This document shows positions 25,496 through 35,404 of a stretch of DNA of 64,000 nt, piece by piece. A program made the translations under genes and the position numbers. Source of the stretch: Lachnospiraceae bacterium (GTDB lineage Bacteria > Bacillota > Clostridia > Lachnospirales > Lachnospiraceae); NCBI GenBank assembly GCA_910575255.1, contig CAJTEM010000007.1, positions 62,001-126,000 of the forward strand, written 5' to 3'. The notes below the pieces were generated by a model, which worked only from the letters and a program-made list of their open reading frames with translations, had not been told where the DNA came from and searched no databases. The stretch's first letter is position 1. Every line of letters starts with the position of its first letter.

Positions 25496-25655
25496 GTACC
25501 CTTCGATAAAACCTACCCAAATGACATCCGGCATTGATCTTTACACATTTCTTAATTCCCTTTTCATTCTCTCTTACATTTTATTACAGTTTCATTACCT
25601 GTATTGATTTTCCCCGTTTTTCCTGCTATACCAATAAATGGAGGTGAACGCAACT

Positions 25656-26471
25656 ATGAATAACACAAGATATAAGATCGGTGATGTGGCGAATCTGATG
25701 GGCCTGAGCCGTGACACACTCCGCCACTATGAGAAACGCGGTATCCTTACTTCCCAGAGGGAAGAGAACGGCTATCGTTACTATACAGACCAGGATATTT
25801 CGCGCCTGATCAGCATCCTGTATCAAAGAAAGATGAACATCCGCTTAGGCGACATGAAGACCCTGCAGCATTCCGAGAATTCGATCGATGACCTGACTGC
25901 TATCATGGATATCCGTCTGCGGGAGGAAGAGCAAAGCATCCGCATGCATCAGCAGAATATTGCCCGACTCCAGCTGACCCGGACCGATTGCGAGGATATC
26001 CGCCGGAACATCGGGAAGATCTCCCTGCAGGATTTCCCGGCTGCCTATATTATTGTGCCCCACACGGATGTCTCGCAAAGCATCCAGCAGTGGTTTGCCT
26101 ATTCGAGCCAGTATTCCGGACTTGACATGATGTATACCTTCAGTGAGTTCACCTGGCGCCGGGAGGAATCGCCTGCCCTGCACATGGAACACAAGAACTC
26201 GCAGCTTGTGCTCTTCGAGCACCTGAAGGAATATGTGGATTACCCGATCTCGCCGGATACTCCCCGGACCCCGCATTCTCTTTTGTGCGTGAGCACCTGC
26301 TGTGCCTGTGACTCCATCGTCCCCTCTCCGGAGAATCTGCTTCCCCTGATTGACTGGGCTGAACAGCAGGGATTTCTCGTATCCCGGCAGTTTTATTCCA
26401 CCTACACCACCCGCGGACGCATCGACGGACAGGACAGCTATTTTCTGCGGATCTATCTTCCTGTTTTCTAA
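25656..26471 (+). CDS. MerR-family transcriptional regulator
   Basis: A 271-residue regulator. The N-terminal winged helix has YKIGDVANLMGLSRDTLRHYE and the NGYRYYTDQDI wing; a dimerisation coiled coil (about 75-115) follows. The C-terminal 150 residues look like an effector-binding domain, although weak in GyrI-type motifs; CVSTCCACDS is a cysteine-rich stretch that might bind a metal or sense redox state. The ATG at 25656 has GGAGG 11 nt upstream; an in-frame ATG at 25638 lacks a site. A MerR-type promoter in front of the surface-protein gene (28434-28464) is a candidate target. Confidence 0.88.
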   Translation: MNNTRYKIGDVANLMGLSRDTLRHYEKRGILTSQREENGYRYYTDQDISRLISILYQRKMNIRLGDMKTLQHSENSIDDLTAIMDIRLREEEQSIRMHQQNIARLQLTRTDCEDIRRNIGKISLQDFPAAYIIVPHTDVSQSIQQWFAYSSQYSGLDMMYTFSEFTWRREESPALHMEHKNSQLVLFEHLKEYVDYPISPDTPRTPHSLLCVSTCCACDSIVPSPENLLPLIDWAEQQGFLVSRQFYSTYTTRGRIDGQDSYFLRIYLPVF

Positions 26472-26486
26472 AATGTATTTCATAAA

Positions 26487-26556
26487 AGAATCCTGCCCCG
26501 CAGGATTCTCCGCCTGCGGCGGGTCGCTTCAGCGACATGATTCCTTCCCGCCGCAG
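26487..26556 (+). other. Two strong hairpins downstream of the MerR gene
   Basis: AGAATCCTGC-CCC-GCAGGATTCT (26487-26509) is followed by CTGCGGCGGG/CCCGCCGCAG (26514-26523 and 26547-26556), with an inner GTCGC/GCGAC pair. Neither is followed by a T-run. The nearest terminator is 220 bp further on, so the interval could be a long 3' UTR or a small RNA. From 26557 to 26774 I see no supported gene. Confidence 0.6.
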
Positions 26557-26774
26557 TGCGATCCAGACCGACAGTCTTACCAGGATACCGGTACAGATAT
26601 TCCATACTTTTTTCAATGTTCCGTTCATAGTTCCTCACTTTCGCACTGTTTTTTGGATCTTTCTTTCCTTTGTTTATTTACTTTAACAAACATCAAAAAT
26701 TATGAATATGAAATTAATCGAAAAAATGATTGTAAAAAAACGACTTTTAACCTTTTCCCATAATACGGATTAAA

Positions 26775-26806
26775 TGGCGCCGCACAGTAGTGCGGCGCCA
26801 CTTTTT
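26775..26806 (+). terminator. Intrinsic terminator downstream of the MerR region
   Basis: TGGCGCCGCA (26775-26784) pairs perfectly with TGCGGCGCCA (26791-26800) around a 6-base loop, followed by CTTTTTATG. It faces the plus strand, 300 bp after the MerR stop. Confidence 0.85.
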
Positions 26807-26908
26807 ATGTTCAAAGAGAGTACATACTTTCGATTTGGAACACTTTGTGATGGTTTTCCTTCTGGCAGCAGCCTTCGCAGCCGCCGCCCTTACTCATGAG
26901 CCTCCTGC

Positions 26909-28321
26909 TTAGTCCTCCTCTCCCTTCTTCTCGCTCCCTTCATAGGTTACGATCCCGTTGCTGTCCGTGCAGTAATACTTATCATCCGCGTCTTTCACAT
27001 TTGTCTTCTTTTTCTGGATCTTGCCTGAGGTATTGACCAGGTATTCCTCACCTGCATAGCTCACCTTTTCCAGCTTTGCATCCCTGTCTGCTTTCAGAAG
27101 CCGACCTTTGATATAGATCGAGCCGTCATGGATTCCGTCATATCCGGCTCCCCGGTCGCTTCCTGACTTTTTAAACTCATAGGTATACTCCTCGCCGTCC
27201 ACATCCAGCCGCGTGGTTCCGGTCTTCATCGCACCCTCCTTGGGGGTATCTCCGAAATAGTATACCTGCCAGGCCTCATCCTCCTCCGGAAGATCCGTCT
27301 CACTCTCGATCTCTTCATAGCTCTGGATATCGCGGTCATTGACCGACAGCTTGTATAACCCGTGAAGCATCTTGCCGTATTCGTCAAAGCCATAATACTG
27401 GCCATTAATCTTCTTGATCTGGCTCTTTACCAGTTCTCCGTTCTTCTGCGCATAATACCAGTACTCATCTCCGTCGTCATAACCTTCCGGATCGATATTC
27501 TGATCCGGAACGGACTTGAACCAGCCGTCTGCCCGCCAGCATTGCTCCGGACTATTGAAATACATATCGCTTCCCGAAGCCGTGGCTGTGCTCGCTATCG
27601 AATAAAAGTTAAATATGGCATTGCCGTTTTCCGTAAACTTGTACTTCTTTCCATTGATGGTCTTGGTGGAATCTGCGGCCTTCTTTCCGTTAGCGCCAAA
27701 CCAGAACCAGTAATAGCCGTCGAATGCGTCGTCCTCGTTCTCGTCATCATCCGCCTCCAGACGCTCCCACTGATTCGAACGCATCGCCCCGTCGCCATTG
27801 GCGCCCAGATAATACACACTGGTTCTCCAGGCATCCTCATCCGTCACCCGGCCGGATTCCTCATCCACCCAGCCGTACAGCATCCGGGCCTCCTCATCAA
27901 AAGCATACTTCTTGCCATTGATCGTCTTAAAAGTGGTCTTGCCGGAGCTGGCAGCTTTGTAAGCCTTACCGTTCGGCCCCAGATAATACCAGCAGGTATC
28001 CGCTGCATCGTCACTGTCATCCGTGTTGTCCAGCTCCCGCCATTCATTCTTCACCATGGCGCCGCTTTCATTGACATAGTAATAATCCTCGTCATCCTCT
28101 ACCAGGCTGTCTGTCAGCATCTCTCCGTCCCCGTCCAGCCAGAACCAGTGGTCACCCGATTTCTTCCATGCCTCTGTGACCGGCTCTCCGTCCGAACTGT
28201 AGTACCGCCAGATCCCGTCCTCCTCCTGCCATCCGGTCGCTGCCCAGGATATCATCGAAGCTCCTATGGTAAGTACCGCCGCTGTACACGGAATCAAAAG
28301 CTTTCTGGTCTGTTTTCTCAT
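26909..28321 (-). CDS. Secreted cell-wall-binding repeat protein
   Basis: A 470-residue exported protein. A signal peptide (KLLIPCTAAVLTIGASMISWA) leads into repeated aromatic/glycine motifs of the cell-wall-binding (choline-binding-like) type: WRYYSSDGEPV, HWFWLDGDGEM, TINGKKYAFDEEARM, YYWFWFGANGKK and YYGFDEYGKM. Long acidic insertions (Asp/Glu-rich) separate several repeats. No catalytic domain is visible, so it may be a scaffold or adhesin. The ATG at 28321 follows AAAGGGGAAC; the GTG-initiated frame at 28435 would begin inside the promoter. A MerR-type promoter controls it. Confidence 0.87.
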   Translation of the reverse strand: MRKQTRKLLIPCTAAVLTIGASMISWAATGWQEEDGIWRYYSSDGEPVTEAWKKSGDHWFWLDGDGEMLTDSLVEDDEDYYYVNESGAMVKNEWRELDNTDDSDDAADTCWYYLGPNGKAYKAASSGKTTFKTINGKKYAFDEEARMLYGWVDEESGRVTDEDAWRTSVYYLGANGDGAMRSNQWERLEADDDENEDDAFDGYYWFWFGANGKKAADSTKTINGKKYKFTENGNAIFNFYSIASTATASGSDMYFNSPEQCWRADGWFKSVPDQNIDPEGYDDGDEYWYYAQKNGELVKSQIKKINGQYYGFDEYGKMLHGLYKLSVNDRDIQSYEEIESETDLPEEDEAWQVYYFGDTPKEGAMKTGTTRLDVDGEEYTYEFKKSGSDRGAGYDGIHDGSIYIKGRLLKADRDAKLEKVSYAGEEYLVNTSGKIQKKKTNVKDADDKYYCTDSNGIVTYEGSEKKGEED

Positions 28322-28433
28322 GTTATGTTCCCCTTTCTGATTGCTTCTCTCTTGCAACCGTCCCGATACCCGGGCGGCTGCTTCCTTTCTGCATTTCCAT
28401 CTGCACTCAGCAGTGATTTCTGCCGATGACGTC

Positions 28434-28464
28434 ACTTTACACCCTGGAACGCTTCCAAGGTCAA
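28434..28464 (-). promoter_or_regulatory. MerR-type promoter of the cell-wall-binding protein gene
   Basis: TTGACC (28459-28464) and TAAAGT (28434-28439) are separated by 19 bp, the long spacer typical of MerR-activated promoters. The spacer region holds the dyad ACCCTGGAA-CGC-TTCCAAGGT (28441-28461), with 8 of 9 positions symmetric. Confidence 0.75.
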
Positions 28465-28535
28465 TGGATGGGGGGATTCTGTAAGAAAGCGTAAATTTCT
28501 CTTCAGATATTCAGAAAAAAGAAAGATTCCGCACA

Positions 28536-28567
28536 GAAAAGCCGGACAGCTTATCCCTGCCCGGCTC
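28536..28567 (-). terminator. Terminator of the 2HCT-esterase operon
   Basis: On the minus strand AGCCGGGCAG pairs with CTGTCCGGCT (one mismatch, 8-base loop) and is followed by TTTC. It lies 24 bp after the esterase stop. Confidence 0.75.
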
Positions 28568-28590
28568 TCTTTCCTGTATGTAATTTTTTC

Positions 28591-29397
28591 TTACTTCCCG
28601 TCGAAAAATACCCAGCGGAGAGCATCCGGAAAACGCAGTCTCCATTCTCTCTGAGCATGGATCGCATCCTGGTACACATTGTATTTCATAATTTCTTTCG
28701 TCAGCCCGTGACCGGTAAAATACCTGCAAATGGTCTCAGCGCCTTCCAAAAACTCCTCCTTTGTGGTCATACGGCCAAACTCATTGGTCCCGGTATCCAA
28801 ATACAATCGTTTGATATGAGAGCAGTCCGCCGTTTTCAACACTTCCTCCAGCTTATCCATCCAGATACACACCGCCGCGCTCATGATAATCGCCCTGTGG
28901 AAAATATGTCCGTATTTTAGTATGGCATAAGTGCTGATAAGGCCTCCTGTACTGTACCCGCAGATTCCAGTATGGTCAGCATCCATGAAAGTCCGATAAG
29001 TTCTGTCAATCTGCTCTTTCAGTTCCCCTGTCATCCAATCCAGATATTCCACGCCCTTTCCCTCAATATGAGGTTCGAACGTCTTTCCCTCAGGTACCAC
29101 AAAATCTTTGGTAAAAGGAGAATACTGAGCCGTGCGCTCCCCGTGATCCTCAGGCGCCTCCACAGCCACCAGAATCACCTCCGGAAGAAAATGACCGTAG
29201 TCCCGATAATACTGTTCAAACCGCAGGCTCTCCGCCCCCCAGAACGCCTGCTCATCACAGAATACATCCTGACCGTCATTCACATACAATACAGGATAAC
29301 GCTTCTTACCTGTCTCATACCCATCCGGCAAAAACACCCACACACACACCTTTCGATCCAGAGGGGTAATCTTTGTCTCTATCACGTCAATTCTCAT
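28591..29397 (-). CDS. Esterase-D/Fes-type alpha/beta-hydrolase
   Basis: A 268-residue hydrolase of the putative esterase family (PF00756). The N-terminus has VWVFLPDGYETGKKRYPVLY, then NDGQDVF. The nucleophile elbow is GYSTGG near residue 148, a catalytic Asp is likely in LDTGTNEFG near 205, and the His is in DAIHAQREW near 250. There is no signal peptide, so it acts inside the cell. The gene overlaps the upstream unknown gene by 4 bp (ATGA) and is the last gene of an operon with a 2-hydroxycarboxylate carrier. It may hydrolyse an imported ester, but the substrate is unknown. Confidence 0.85.
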   Translation of the reverse strand: MRIDVIETKITPLDRKVCVWVFLPDGYETGKKRYPVLYVNDGQDVFCDEQAFWGAESLRFEQYYRDYGHFLPEVILVAVEAPEDHGERTAQYSPFTKDFVVPEGKTFEPHIEGKGVEYLDWMTGELKEQIDRTYRTFMDADHTGICGYSTGGLISTYAILKYGHIFHRAIIMSAAVCIWMDKLEEVLKTADCSHIKRLYLDTGTNEFGRMTTKEEFLEGAETICRYFTGHGLTKEIMKYNVYQDAIHAQREWRLRFPDALRWVFFDGK

Positions 29398-30167
29398 ATC
29401 GTCACCAGTCCTCTCCTAAAAATTCTTTCCCCACATCCAGGTTCTCTTAAATCCTCCAGTGCCTCTCCTGTCACATAAAGCCTTACATTATCTTCCAGAT
29501 TCGCCCTCCAGACATCTTCATGGCGCAGGCTGTCAATACCGGAATCCATGGCTATCATCCCGGTCAGTTCCCTTTTCTCCATCTGTTTCAAAAAACGCTG
29601 GTAAATATATCCTTCCACCACGGACAATCTCTGCCATAAAAGCCCTTTTTCTCGCAGAAACAGCTGATGGTTCTCTTCCATCTTTTCAAATTTTACTGCA
29701 GAAACATCTGATATTTGAAAAATCATCTCCGCCGCAGGATCCATGGAAAGCAGATAATAAAAAATGCCATTGACTCGAAACACAAAATGGGACTTTATCA
29801 CCTGGTTTGTCAAAATAAACCGGTTTCCCTCTGCAAACACCATTACATTGTAAAACCCATCCTCCGTTTCCAGATATCCGCAGGCCATTCTGCGCCATTT
29901 TTCTCCTCCACATAGCCTGCTCCCATACTCCAGAAAACGGTTCTCAAACTCTGTCTGCTCTTCCAAAAACCGCCTTCTCCGGCTCTCATTCTGCTTACGG
30001 ACATTCCAGAGAACTCCGGCCAGAACTGCTGCTGCAGAGAACATAAGCACATCGGCCTGGCAAATAACATAACTCACACAGAGCACCGCAAGTACCGCAA
30101 ATCCTATATGATTCTGTTTTCTTCCATATTCCTCTGCCTGCTTCAATCTGGCAATCCGCTCTTCCAT
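29394..30167 (-). CDS. Unknown protein with two N-terminal membrane helices
   Basis: A 257-residue protein I do not recognise. The first 25 residues are charged, two hydrophobic helices follow (about 22-37 and 40-55), then an Arg-rich stretch (RKQNESRRRRF) and a soluble alpha/beta-looking region with many aromatic residues (FVFRVNGIFYYLLSMDP near 135). It is coupled to the esterase by a 4-bp overlap and lies 10 bp after the carrier gene, so it belongs to the same operon. It may be a membrane-anchored sensor or accessory protein of the carrier; this is inference from context. Confidence 0.7.
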   Translation of the reverse strand: MEERIARLKQAEEYGRKQNHIGFAVLAVLCVSYVICQADVLMFSAAAVLAGVLWNVRKQNESRRRRFLEEQTEFENRFLEYGSRLCGGEKWRRMACGYLETEDGFYNVMVFAEGNRFILTNQVIKSHFVFRVNGIFYYLLSMDPAAEMIFQISDVSAVKFEKMEENHQLFLREKGLLWQRLSVVEGYIYQRFLKQMEKRELTGMIAMDSGIDSLRHEDVWRANLEDNVRLYVTGEALEDLREPGCGERIFRRGLVTI

Positions 30168-30177
30168 AAATTATCTC

Positions 30178-31479
30178 CTACAAAAACCTGCTGAAAGCAA
30201 AACTGGCAATTACCAGCATGATAGCCCCGCCGATCCGGGAAGAAATCTGTGCATAGGACATCAGATCCATACGTTTCGATGCTCCCAGTACCTGAATATC
30301 TCCGGCTCCCCCGCCATTTGCCATACAAAGTGCTGCCGTGATTGTAGCCTCCACCTGATAAAATTTGAACAGAGGCGCCATCAGCCACGCACCAATGGTC
30401 GCACCTGTGACCACTGCGAGAATCACAGCCAGGCTTCTGAGATTAAACACCTTCACATAATCCATCAGGTTAGTTCCTATGCCAACAGTAATCATCAGAG
30501 GCAGGGACATATATTTTACAAAAAACTGCTGCATCCCTCTTGTCCCTGCACGAACCGTATCAGGAACCAGACCTGACACATTCAAGAGAGCTACCAGAAT
30601 AATCATAAATGCAAACTGATGAATGGTAAATCCCAGCCCTGCATGATTGATGATCGAAAGTTTGGAAGAATAAAATCCGCTGAATACAAAGCAGAACAAC
30701 CCCAGCCCCAGACCAGAAGCATAATCTCCCACAGCAGGCTTTATTTCCTTTTCTGCAGCCAACTCCGTTTTGGAAAGCTTTAACAATTCCCCATGGCCTG
30801 TCAGTTCTGGCTTCAATTCCCCAACCCGGTGCATCAGCGCTCCGAATATAACTGCAACCAGATTTCCCAGACTTGTAATTGCAAATGCAGTAGCATACCA
30901 GGGCTGCGGATCCTGTCCGGTTACCTCTCCCCATATTTTACTCATGGGAATACACCCGGCTCCGTTGCCGCCACCCATAATGGGTATCGCATAGGTTAAA
31001 ACTGCGTCAACCGGCCCCAGGCCAACCACCGCGCCCACGATACCTGCCAGCACAAAGGAACATACGATAGCTGACAGAATGCAGGGAATATATCCGCCAA
31101 AAGAACGTATCAGCAATTTCCTGTTGACAGAAAGCACGGAACCTGTCACCAGCACAAGAATATACAGATTCAGAAATCCTGTGGCGCCATTAAATGTATT
31201 CAGGGACTCAATAAGCGATTCCGGTAAAACATGAAAGGTGGCAAATGCCCCTGACACCAGACAGGTCAGCAGCATACCGCCTCCCAGCCAATCCTTCCAG
31301 ACAGGAATCCTGTCCCCCACAAACCCGATAAATGTCCCAACAATCAATGCAAAACAAAGGGCTCCCACCATATCTCCGGGCATTGCCTCCATAACGGAAA
31401 TCGTCCATACTCCAGCCAGCAGAATCAAATACATCCACAAAGGCATCCCCAATATCTTTGTCTCTTTCCATCTACTCAT
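30178..31479 (-). CDS. 2-hydroxycarboxylate (citrate/malate-type) transporter
   Basis: A 433-residue membrane protein of the 2HCT family (CitS/MaeN-like) with about eleven hydrophobic segments. The two re-entrant loops with conserved GGXG motifs are visible as IPIMGGGNGAGCIPMS near residue 165 and ANGGGAGDIQVLG near 400. IPVWKDWLGGG near 60 is also typical. It likely imports citrate, malate or a similar acid with sodium or protons. The promoter is at 31576-31605, and a LysR gene lies immediately upstream on the same strand. Confidence 0.9.
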   Translation of the reverse strand: MSRWKETKILGMPLWMYLILLAGVWTISVMEAMPGDMVGALCFALIVGTFIGFVGDRIPVWKDWLGGGMLLTCLVSGAFATFHVLPESLIESLNTFNGATGFLNLYILVLVTGSVLSVNRKLLIRSFGGYIPCILSAIVCSFVLAGIVGAVVGLGPVDAVLTYAIPIMGGGNGAGCIPMSKIWGEVTGQDPQPWYATAFAITSLGNLVAVIFGALMHRVGELKPELTGHGELLKLSKTELAAEKEIKPAVGDYASGLGLGLFCFVFSGFYSSKLSIINHAGLGFTIHQFAFMIILVALLNVSGLVPDTVRAGTRGMQQFFVKYMSLPLMITVGIGTNLMDYVKVFNLRSLAVILAVVTGATIGAWLMAPLFKFYQVEATITAALCMANGGGAGDIQVLGASKRMDLMSYAQISSRIGGAIMLVIASFAFSRFL

Positions 31480-31575
31480 TTTCTTTATCCTTCCTGCTTT
31501 ATTAAGCTTACAGCGGGCTGATCAGCTTCCCTCTGTATTTTCTCCTGCAGATTCTACCGGTAAAATTCTGGTCTT

Positions 31576-31605
31576 ATTATAGTAAAATCCACCGCCGTTT
31601 TTCAA
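31576..31605 (-). promoter_or_regulatory. Promoter of the 2HCT transporter operon
   Basis: TTGAAA (31600-31605) and TATAAT (31576-31581) are 18 bp apart on the minus strand, about 100 bp before the transporter start. A LysR site would be expected just upstream; I could not identify a clear T-N11-A dyad. Confidence 0.65.
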
Positions 31606-31664
31606 GTGTCTTGCTATTCTTCTCCTGTCCCATGTCTATAACCATCTGGAATGGCGCCTCAGGC

Positions 31665-31692
31665 AAAAAAAGGAACAGCCGCAACAGTTCCT
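31665..31692 (-). terminator. Terminator of the LysR gene
   Basis: On the minus strand AGGAAC pairs with GTTCCT around a 10-base loop, followed by seven T residues. It separates the LysR gene from the transporter promoter. Confidence 0.75.
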
Positions 31693-31731
31693 CCAAACAA
31701 TGCCGCAGCTATTCCAAATAACCCTATCTCC

Positions 31732-32670
31732 TTATTCCTGTTTGTCATAAGCAAAACGCCGCCCCACCATGAATTTCCAGAAATACTCTGCTCCCCTGGA
31801 TAAACGCCTTCCTTTTTTCCTTGCAATGACCACATACCGGTACAGTTCATCCCCTTTCACTTTACAGTACACGACATGGTCGCCCCCGCCTTTATGCCGT
31901 GCTGTAACTACAGGCGACACCATAATCCCGCCGCCGCCCGATGCCACCGCATATCGGGTATCCACAAAATCCACCCGCAAGACATTTTTCGGCTGAATCC
32001 TGTATTTTTTCAAAAATTCGCATTCCGCATAGTATAAACTATGTTCCTCCGTGGACAACACATAACGGATATCCGGTCTTCGCAGGCGTACGGGATCCAC
32101 CTCCAGCGGATGCTCCAGACTGCTGCCGCCCGTATCCATTTCCTCCAAAAGGGGGCTTTTCTTCGGTACAATAAGAATCAGCGGATCCTCCTCCACGGGC
32201 ATATACTCCACTTTATCTGAAAAAACCGGATCCGTATAGATCGCCAGTTCAATTCTCTCCTCCACCAGAGATTTCTCGCACATCCTGGCGCTCATATCCA
32301 GATATTCCAGCTCCACCTGCGGATACTCTTCTAAAAAGGCTGCTGTATGATCGCCGCAATAGGCGCCTCCCCGGTGAGTGGTACCAATGCTGATATGTTC
32401 TGTCCGATTCTGTTCCCCTTTTCCCATCTCCTCAAGAAAATCCTTTTCCACCTCCAAAAACCGTTCCGCAAACCGCAGAAAATGTTCCCCGCCCGGTGTC
32501 ACATTCAACGGGGTCTTACTTCGGTCAAACAACTCAAACCCCAGTTCTGCCTCCAGCCTGGAGAGCTGTTTTGACAGAGCCGACTGAGACATAAAAAGCC
32601 TCCTGGCAGCACCAGATATGCTCCCGCTTTCCGCAATGGTCAGAACGTAGCGAAATAAAATCGTGTCCAT
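31732..32670 (-). CDS. LysR-family transcriptional regulator
   Basis: A 312-residue regulator. The N-terminal winged helix has LTIAESGSISGAARRLFMSQ and LSKQLSRLEAELG; a type-2 periplasmic-binding-like effector domain follows from about residue 90 (ISIGTTHRGG). The ATG at 32670 has AGGAGG 6 nt upstream; the GTG at 32685 lies within that site's 5' side. The gene sits directly upstream of the 2HCT operon on the same strand, so it probably controls the uptake of an organic acid, in the manner of clostridial citrate or malate systems. Confidence 0.9.
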   Translation of the reverse strand: MDTILFRYVLTIAESGSISGAARRLFMSQSALSKQLSRLEAELGFELFDRSKTPLNVTPGGEHFLRFAERFLEVEKDFLEEMGKGEQNRTEHISIGTTHRGGAYCGDHTAAFLEEYPQVELEYLDMSARMCEKSLVEERIELAIYTDPVFSDKVEYMPVEEDPLILIVPKKSPLLEEMDTGGSSLEHPLEVDPVRLRRPDIRYVLSTEEHSLYYAECEFLKKYRIQPKNVLRVDFVDTRYAVASGGGGIMVSPVVTARHKGGGDHVVYCKVKGDELYRYVVIARKKGRRLSRGAEYFWKFMVGRRFAYDKQE

Positions 32671-32925
32671 ATTCATCCTCCTCACCGTTCCCGGCAGCTT
32701 TCTCGCTCTTTCTTTCCCTTCATCCGTATTTCTGCTTCTATTATATTCTGCCCTGATAAAATCCGCAATTCCTAAATATATCTGCCGTAGGCAATTCCAA
32801 ATGGGCCTATACTGTTACGTTCACAGGATACCTGTGAATGAACCCGCCGGATAGAAACCACCATGAACAAAGGACAGATATGACTCGCATGAATCACACC
32901 TGCCCCTGTAATCTTTCTTGTTTAA

Positions 32926-35244
32926 TTATCTTTCGCTTCCATGAATTGCATTCACCTGCTTTTGCTTCTCCGGTTCCTGCACAGCTTCTCCGTTCAGCTT
33001 CCAGATATCCCGGTTATATTCTGCAATTGTCCGGTCAGAGGAGAAGAAGCCTGCCTTGCTGATATTGACCAGCATCTTTCTGGCCCAGCCCAGGCGATCC
33101 TCATAATCTTTGTAGGCCTGTTCACGCACCCGTGCATAATCTTCATAATCCAGAAGTGTCATAAACCAGTCCTTGTTCATCAGTTCGTCGTAAAGCCGCT
33201 GCAGGTTCTCCTTTCTGCCGATTGCCATCAGTTCCTTGCCGATGATAAAATCCACAGCCTCTTTGATATCTGCATTTTTCTCATAATAATCCTTTGACAC
33301 ATAATCCGCTTTTTCATAGTGTTCGATCACAGTCTCGCTGGACTCTCCGAAGATATAGATATTCTCCTTCCCCACCAGCTCGGCAATCTCCACATTGGCC
33401 CCGTCCATGGTTCCCAGAGTCACCGCCCCGTTGAGCATGAACTTCATGTTCCCGGTACCGCTCGCCTCCTTGGATGCCAGTGAAATCTGCTCGGAAATGT
33501 CACAGGCCGGGATCAGTTTCTCCGCCTCTGTCACATTGTAATTCTCCACCATCACTACTTTCAGATATGGGCTGACCTTCGGATCATGGTTCACCAGCTT
33601 TTCCAGGCAAAGAATCAGGTGAATGATATCCTTGGCAATCACATAAGCCGGCGCTGCCTTGGCTCCGAAGATCACGGTGATCGGAGTAGAGGGAAGCTTC
33701 CCCTTCCGGATTTCCAGGTACTTATGAATCACATACAGCACATTCATCTGCTGCCGCTTATACTCATGAAGCCGCTTGACCTGAATGTCAAAGATGGAAT
33801 TCTCGTCAATCTCGATTCCCTGGGTTTCTTTCAGGTGACGCTTCAGAGCCAGCTTATTCTGATGCTTGATTTCCAGAAGTTCACGAAGCGACGTCTCATC
33901 ATCAAAGCTTCCGAACTTCTCCAGCTCCGCCACATCCTTTTTATAACCGGCTCCGATCTTTCCGGTGATATAATCCGCCAGCGGATGGTTGCAGTGCAAA
34001 AGCCAGCGCCGGAAGGTAATGCCGTTTGTCTTGTTGTTGAACTTCTCCGGATACAGCTCGTAAAAATCCTTCAGCTCCGTATTCTTTAAAATCTCTGTGT
34101 GCAGGTATGCCACGCCATTGACACTGAAGCCGTAATGGATATCCATATGAGCCATATGAACCCGATCCTCACAGTCAATGATCGCCACGGACTCCTTCGG
34201 GTATTTGCGGCGGATCCGGTCGTCCAGAATCTCAATGATAGGCACAAGCTGCGGCACTACCTCCTTTAAATAGGAGATCGGCCATTTCTCCAGCGCCTCC
34301 GCCAGAATCGTGTGATTCGTGTAGGCACAGGTTTTCTTCACAATCTCTGTCGCCTCGTCAAAATCAATCCCCCGCAGAGTCAGAAGCCGGATCAGTTCCG
34401 GAATAATCATCGACGGATGGGTATCATTGATCTGAATCACTGCATAATCCGGCAGATCATGCAGGGTGCAGCCCTTCTTCACACACTCATCCAATATCAT
34501 CTGCGCCCCGTTGCTGACCATAAAATACTGTTGATAGATCCGCAGCTTCCGCCCTGCCTCATCACTGTCATCCGGATACAAAAACAGGGTCAGGTTCCTG
34601 GCAATGTCATTCTTGTCAAAAGAGATTCCCTCTTCGACAATCCCCTCATCCACACTCTCCACATCAAACAGATGCAGCCAGTCTGTCCGGTTCCGGTATC
34701 CTGTCACAGCGACATCATACAGCCGGGAATGCACGGTCAGATTGCCGAACTGCACCGGGTAAGACACCTCCCGGCGGATCAGCCAGCTTTTCTCTTCGAT
34801 CCAGGGATTCGGAGTCTCCTTCTGCAGTTCCTTTTCAAATTTCTGTTTAAACAGGCCCAGATGATAGTTCAGGCCGATTCCGGCTCCGTTCATTCCCAGA
34901 CCGGCCATGGAATCCAAAAAGCATGCCGCCAGACGTCCCAGGCCGCCATTTCCCAGAGACGGCTCCGGCTCTGCCTCCTCCACCTCGCAGATATCCTTGC
35001 CGTTGGCTGCCAGAACCTCTCTCACCTCATCGTACCAGCCCAGATTGATCAGATTGTTCGACAAAAGCTTCCCGATCAGGAATTCCGCCGATACATAATA
35101 GATCTTCTTTTTTCCCTCTTCCCTCTCTCTGCCTGCTGCCTCCTTCTGCACCAGGGCCAGCAGCGCCTCATATAACTCCCGGTTCCCGCACTGAGCAATA
35201 TCCCTGCCGCACTGCTCCTTCAACTTCACTGCTAAATTTCCCAT
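32926..35244 (-). CDS. glgP: Glycogen/starch phosphorylase
   Basis: A 772-residue pyridoxal phosphate enzyme that releases glucose 1-phosphate from alpha-1,4-glucans. The sequence shows [17 protein letters not shown] near residue 48, [20 protein letters not shown] near 92, the [16 protein letters not shown] core near 270, and the PLP-lysine region [19 protein letters not shown] near 605. The length is typical of clostridial phosphorylases, which lack the longer N-terminal regulatory extension. The ATG at 35244 has GAGGAGGAACC upstream. It is transcribed divergently from an AraC gene and is monocistronic. Confidence 0.95.
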   Translation of the reverse strand: MGNLAVKLKEQCGRDIAQCGNRELYEALLALVQKEAAGREREEGKKKIYYVSAEFLIGKLLSNNLINLGWYDEVREVLAANGKDICEVEEAEPEPSLGNGGLGRLAACFLDSMAGLGMNGAGIGLNYHLGLFKQKFEKELQKETPNPWIEEKSWLIRREVSYPVQFGNLTVHSRLYDVAVTGYRNRTDWLHLFDVESVDEGIVEEGISFDKNDIARNLTLFLYPDDSDEAGRKLRIYQQYFMVSNGAQMILDECVKKGCTLHDLPDYAVIQINDTHPSMIIPELIRLLTLRGIDFDEATEIVKKTCAYTNHTILAEALEKWPISYLKEVVPQLVPIIEILDDRIRRKYPKESVAIIDCEDRVHMAHMDIHYGFSVNGVAYLHTEILKNTELKDFYELYPEKFNNKTNGITFRRWLLHCNHPLADYITGKIGAGYKKDVAELEKFGSFDDETSLRELLEIKHQNKLALKRHLKETQGIEIDENSIFDIQVKRLHEYKRQQMNVLYVIHKYLEIRKGKLPSTPITVIFGAKAAPAYVIAKDIIHLILCLEKLVNHDPKVSPYLKVVMVENYNVTEAEKLIPACDISEQISLASKEASGTGNMKFMLNGAVTLGTMDGANVEIAELVGKENIYIFGESSETVIEHYEKADYVSKDYYEKNADIKEAVDFIIGKELMAIGRKENLQRLYDELMNKDWFMTLLDYEDYARVREQAYKDYEDRLGWARKMLVNISKAGFFSSDRTIAEYNRDIWKLNGEAVQEPEKQKQVNAIHGSER

Positions 35245-35404
35245 CCTGGTTCCTCCTCATATCATAGATCCCTGTATGTAACTGCGCACACCTCTTCGTA
35301 TCACCTTATGTTCTCCCATTCCTGGTTTTTCATACCCATCCCGTCTTCCAATCATTACATACTCTGATCTTTCCTCCATTATATTTCCCACCCCCGATTT
35401 TTTC

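Noticed and set aside
26149-26628. 159-residue minus-strand frame starting MNGTLKKVWNICTGIL
   Set aside because: The first 25 residues look like a signal-peptidase N-terminus, but the rest is antisense to the MerR gene. At most a fragment; not supported as a gene.
31659-31850. 63-residue hydrophobic frame after the LysR gene
   Set aside because: It overlaps the LysR stop and runs through the terminator hairpin.
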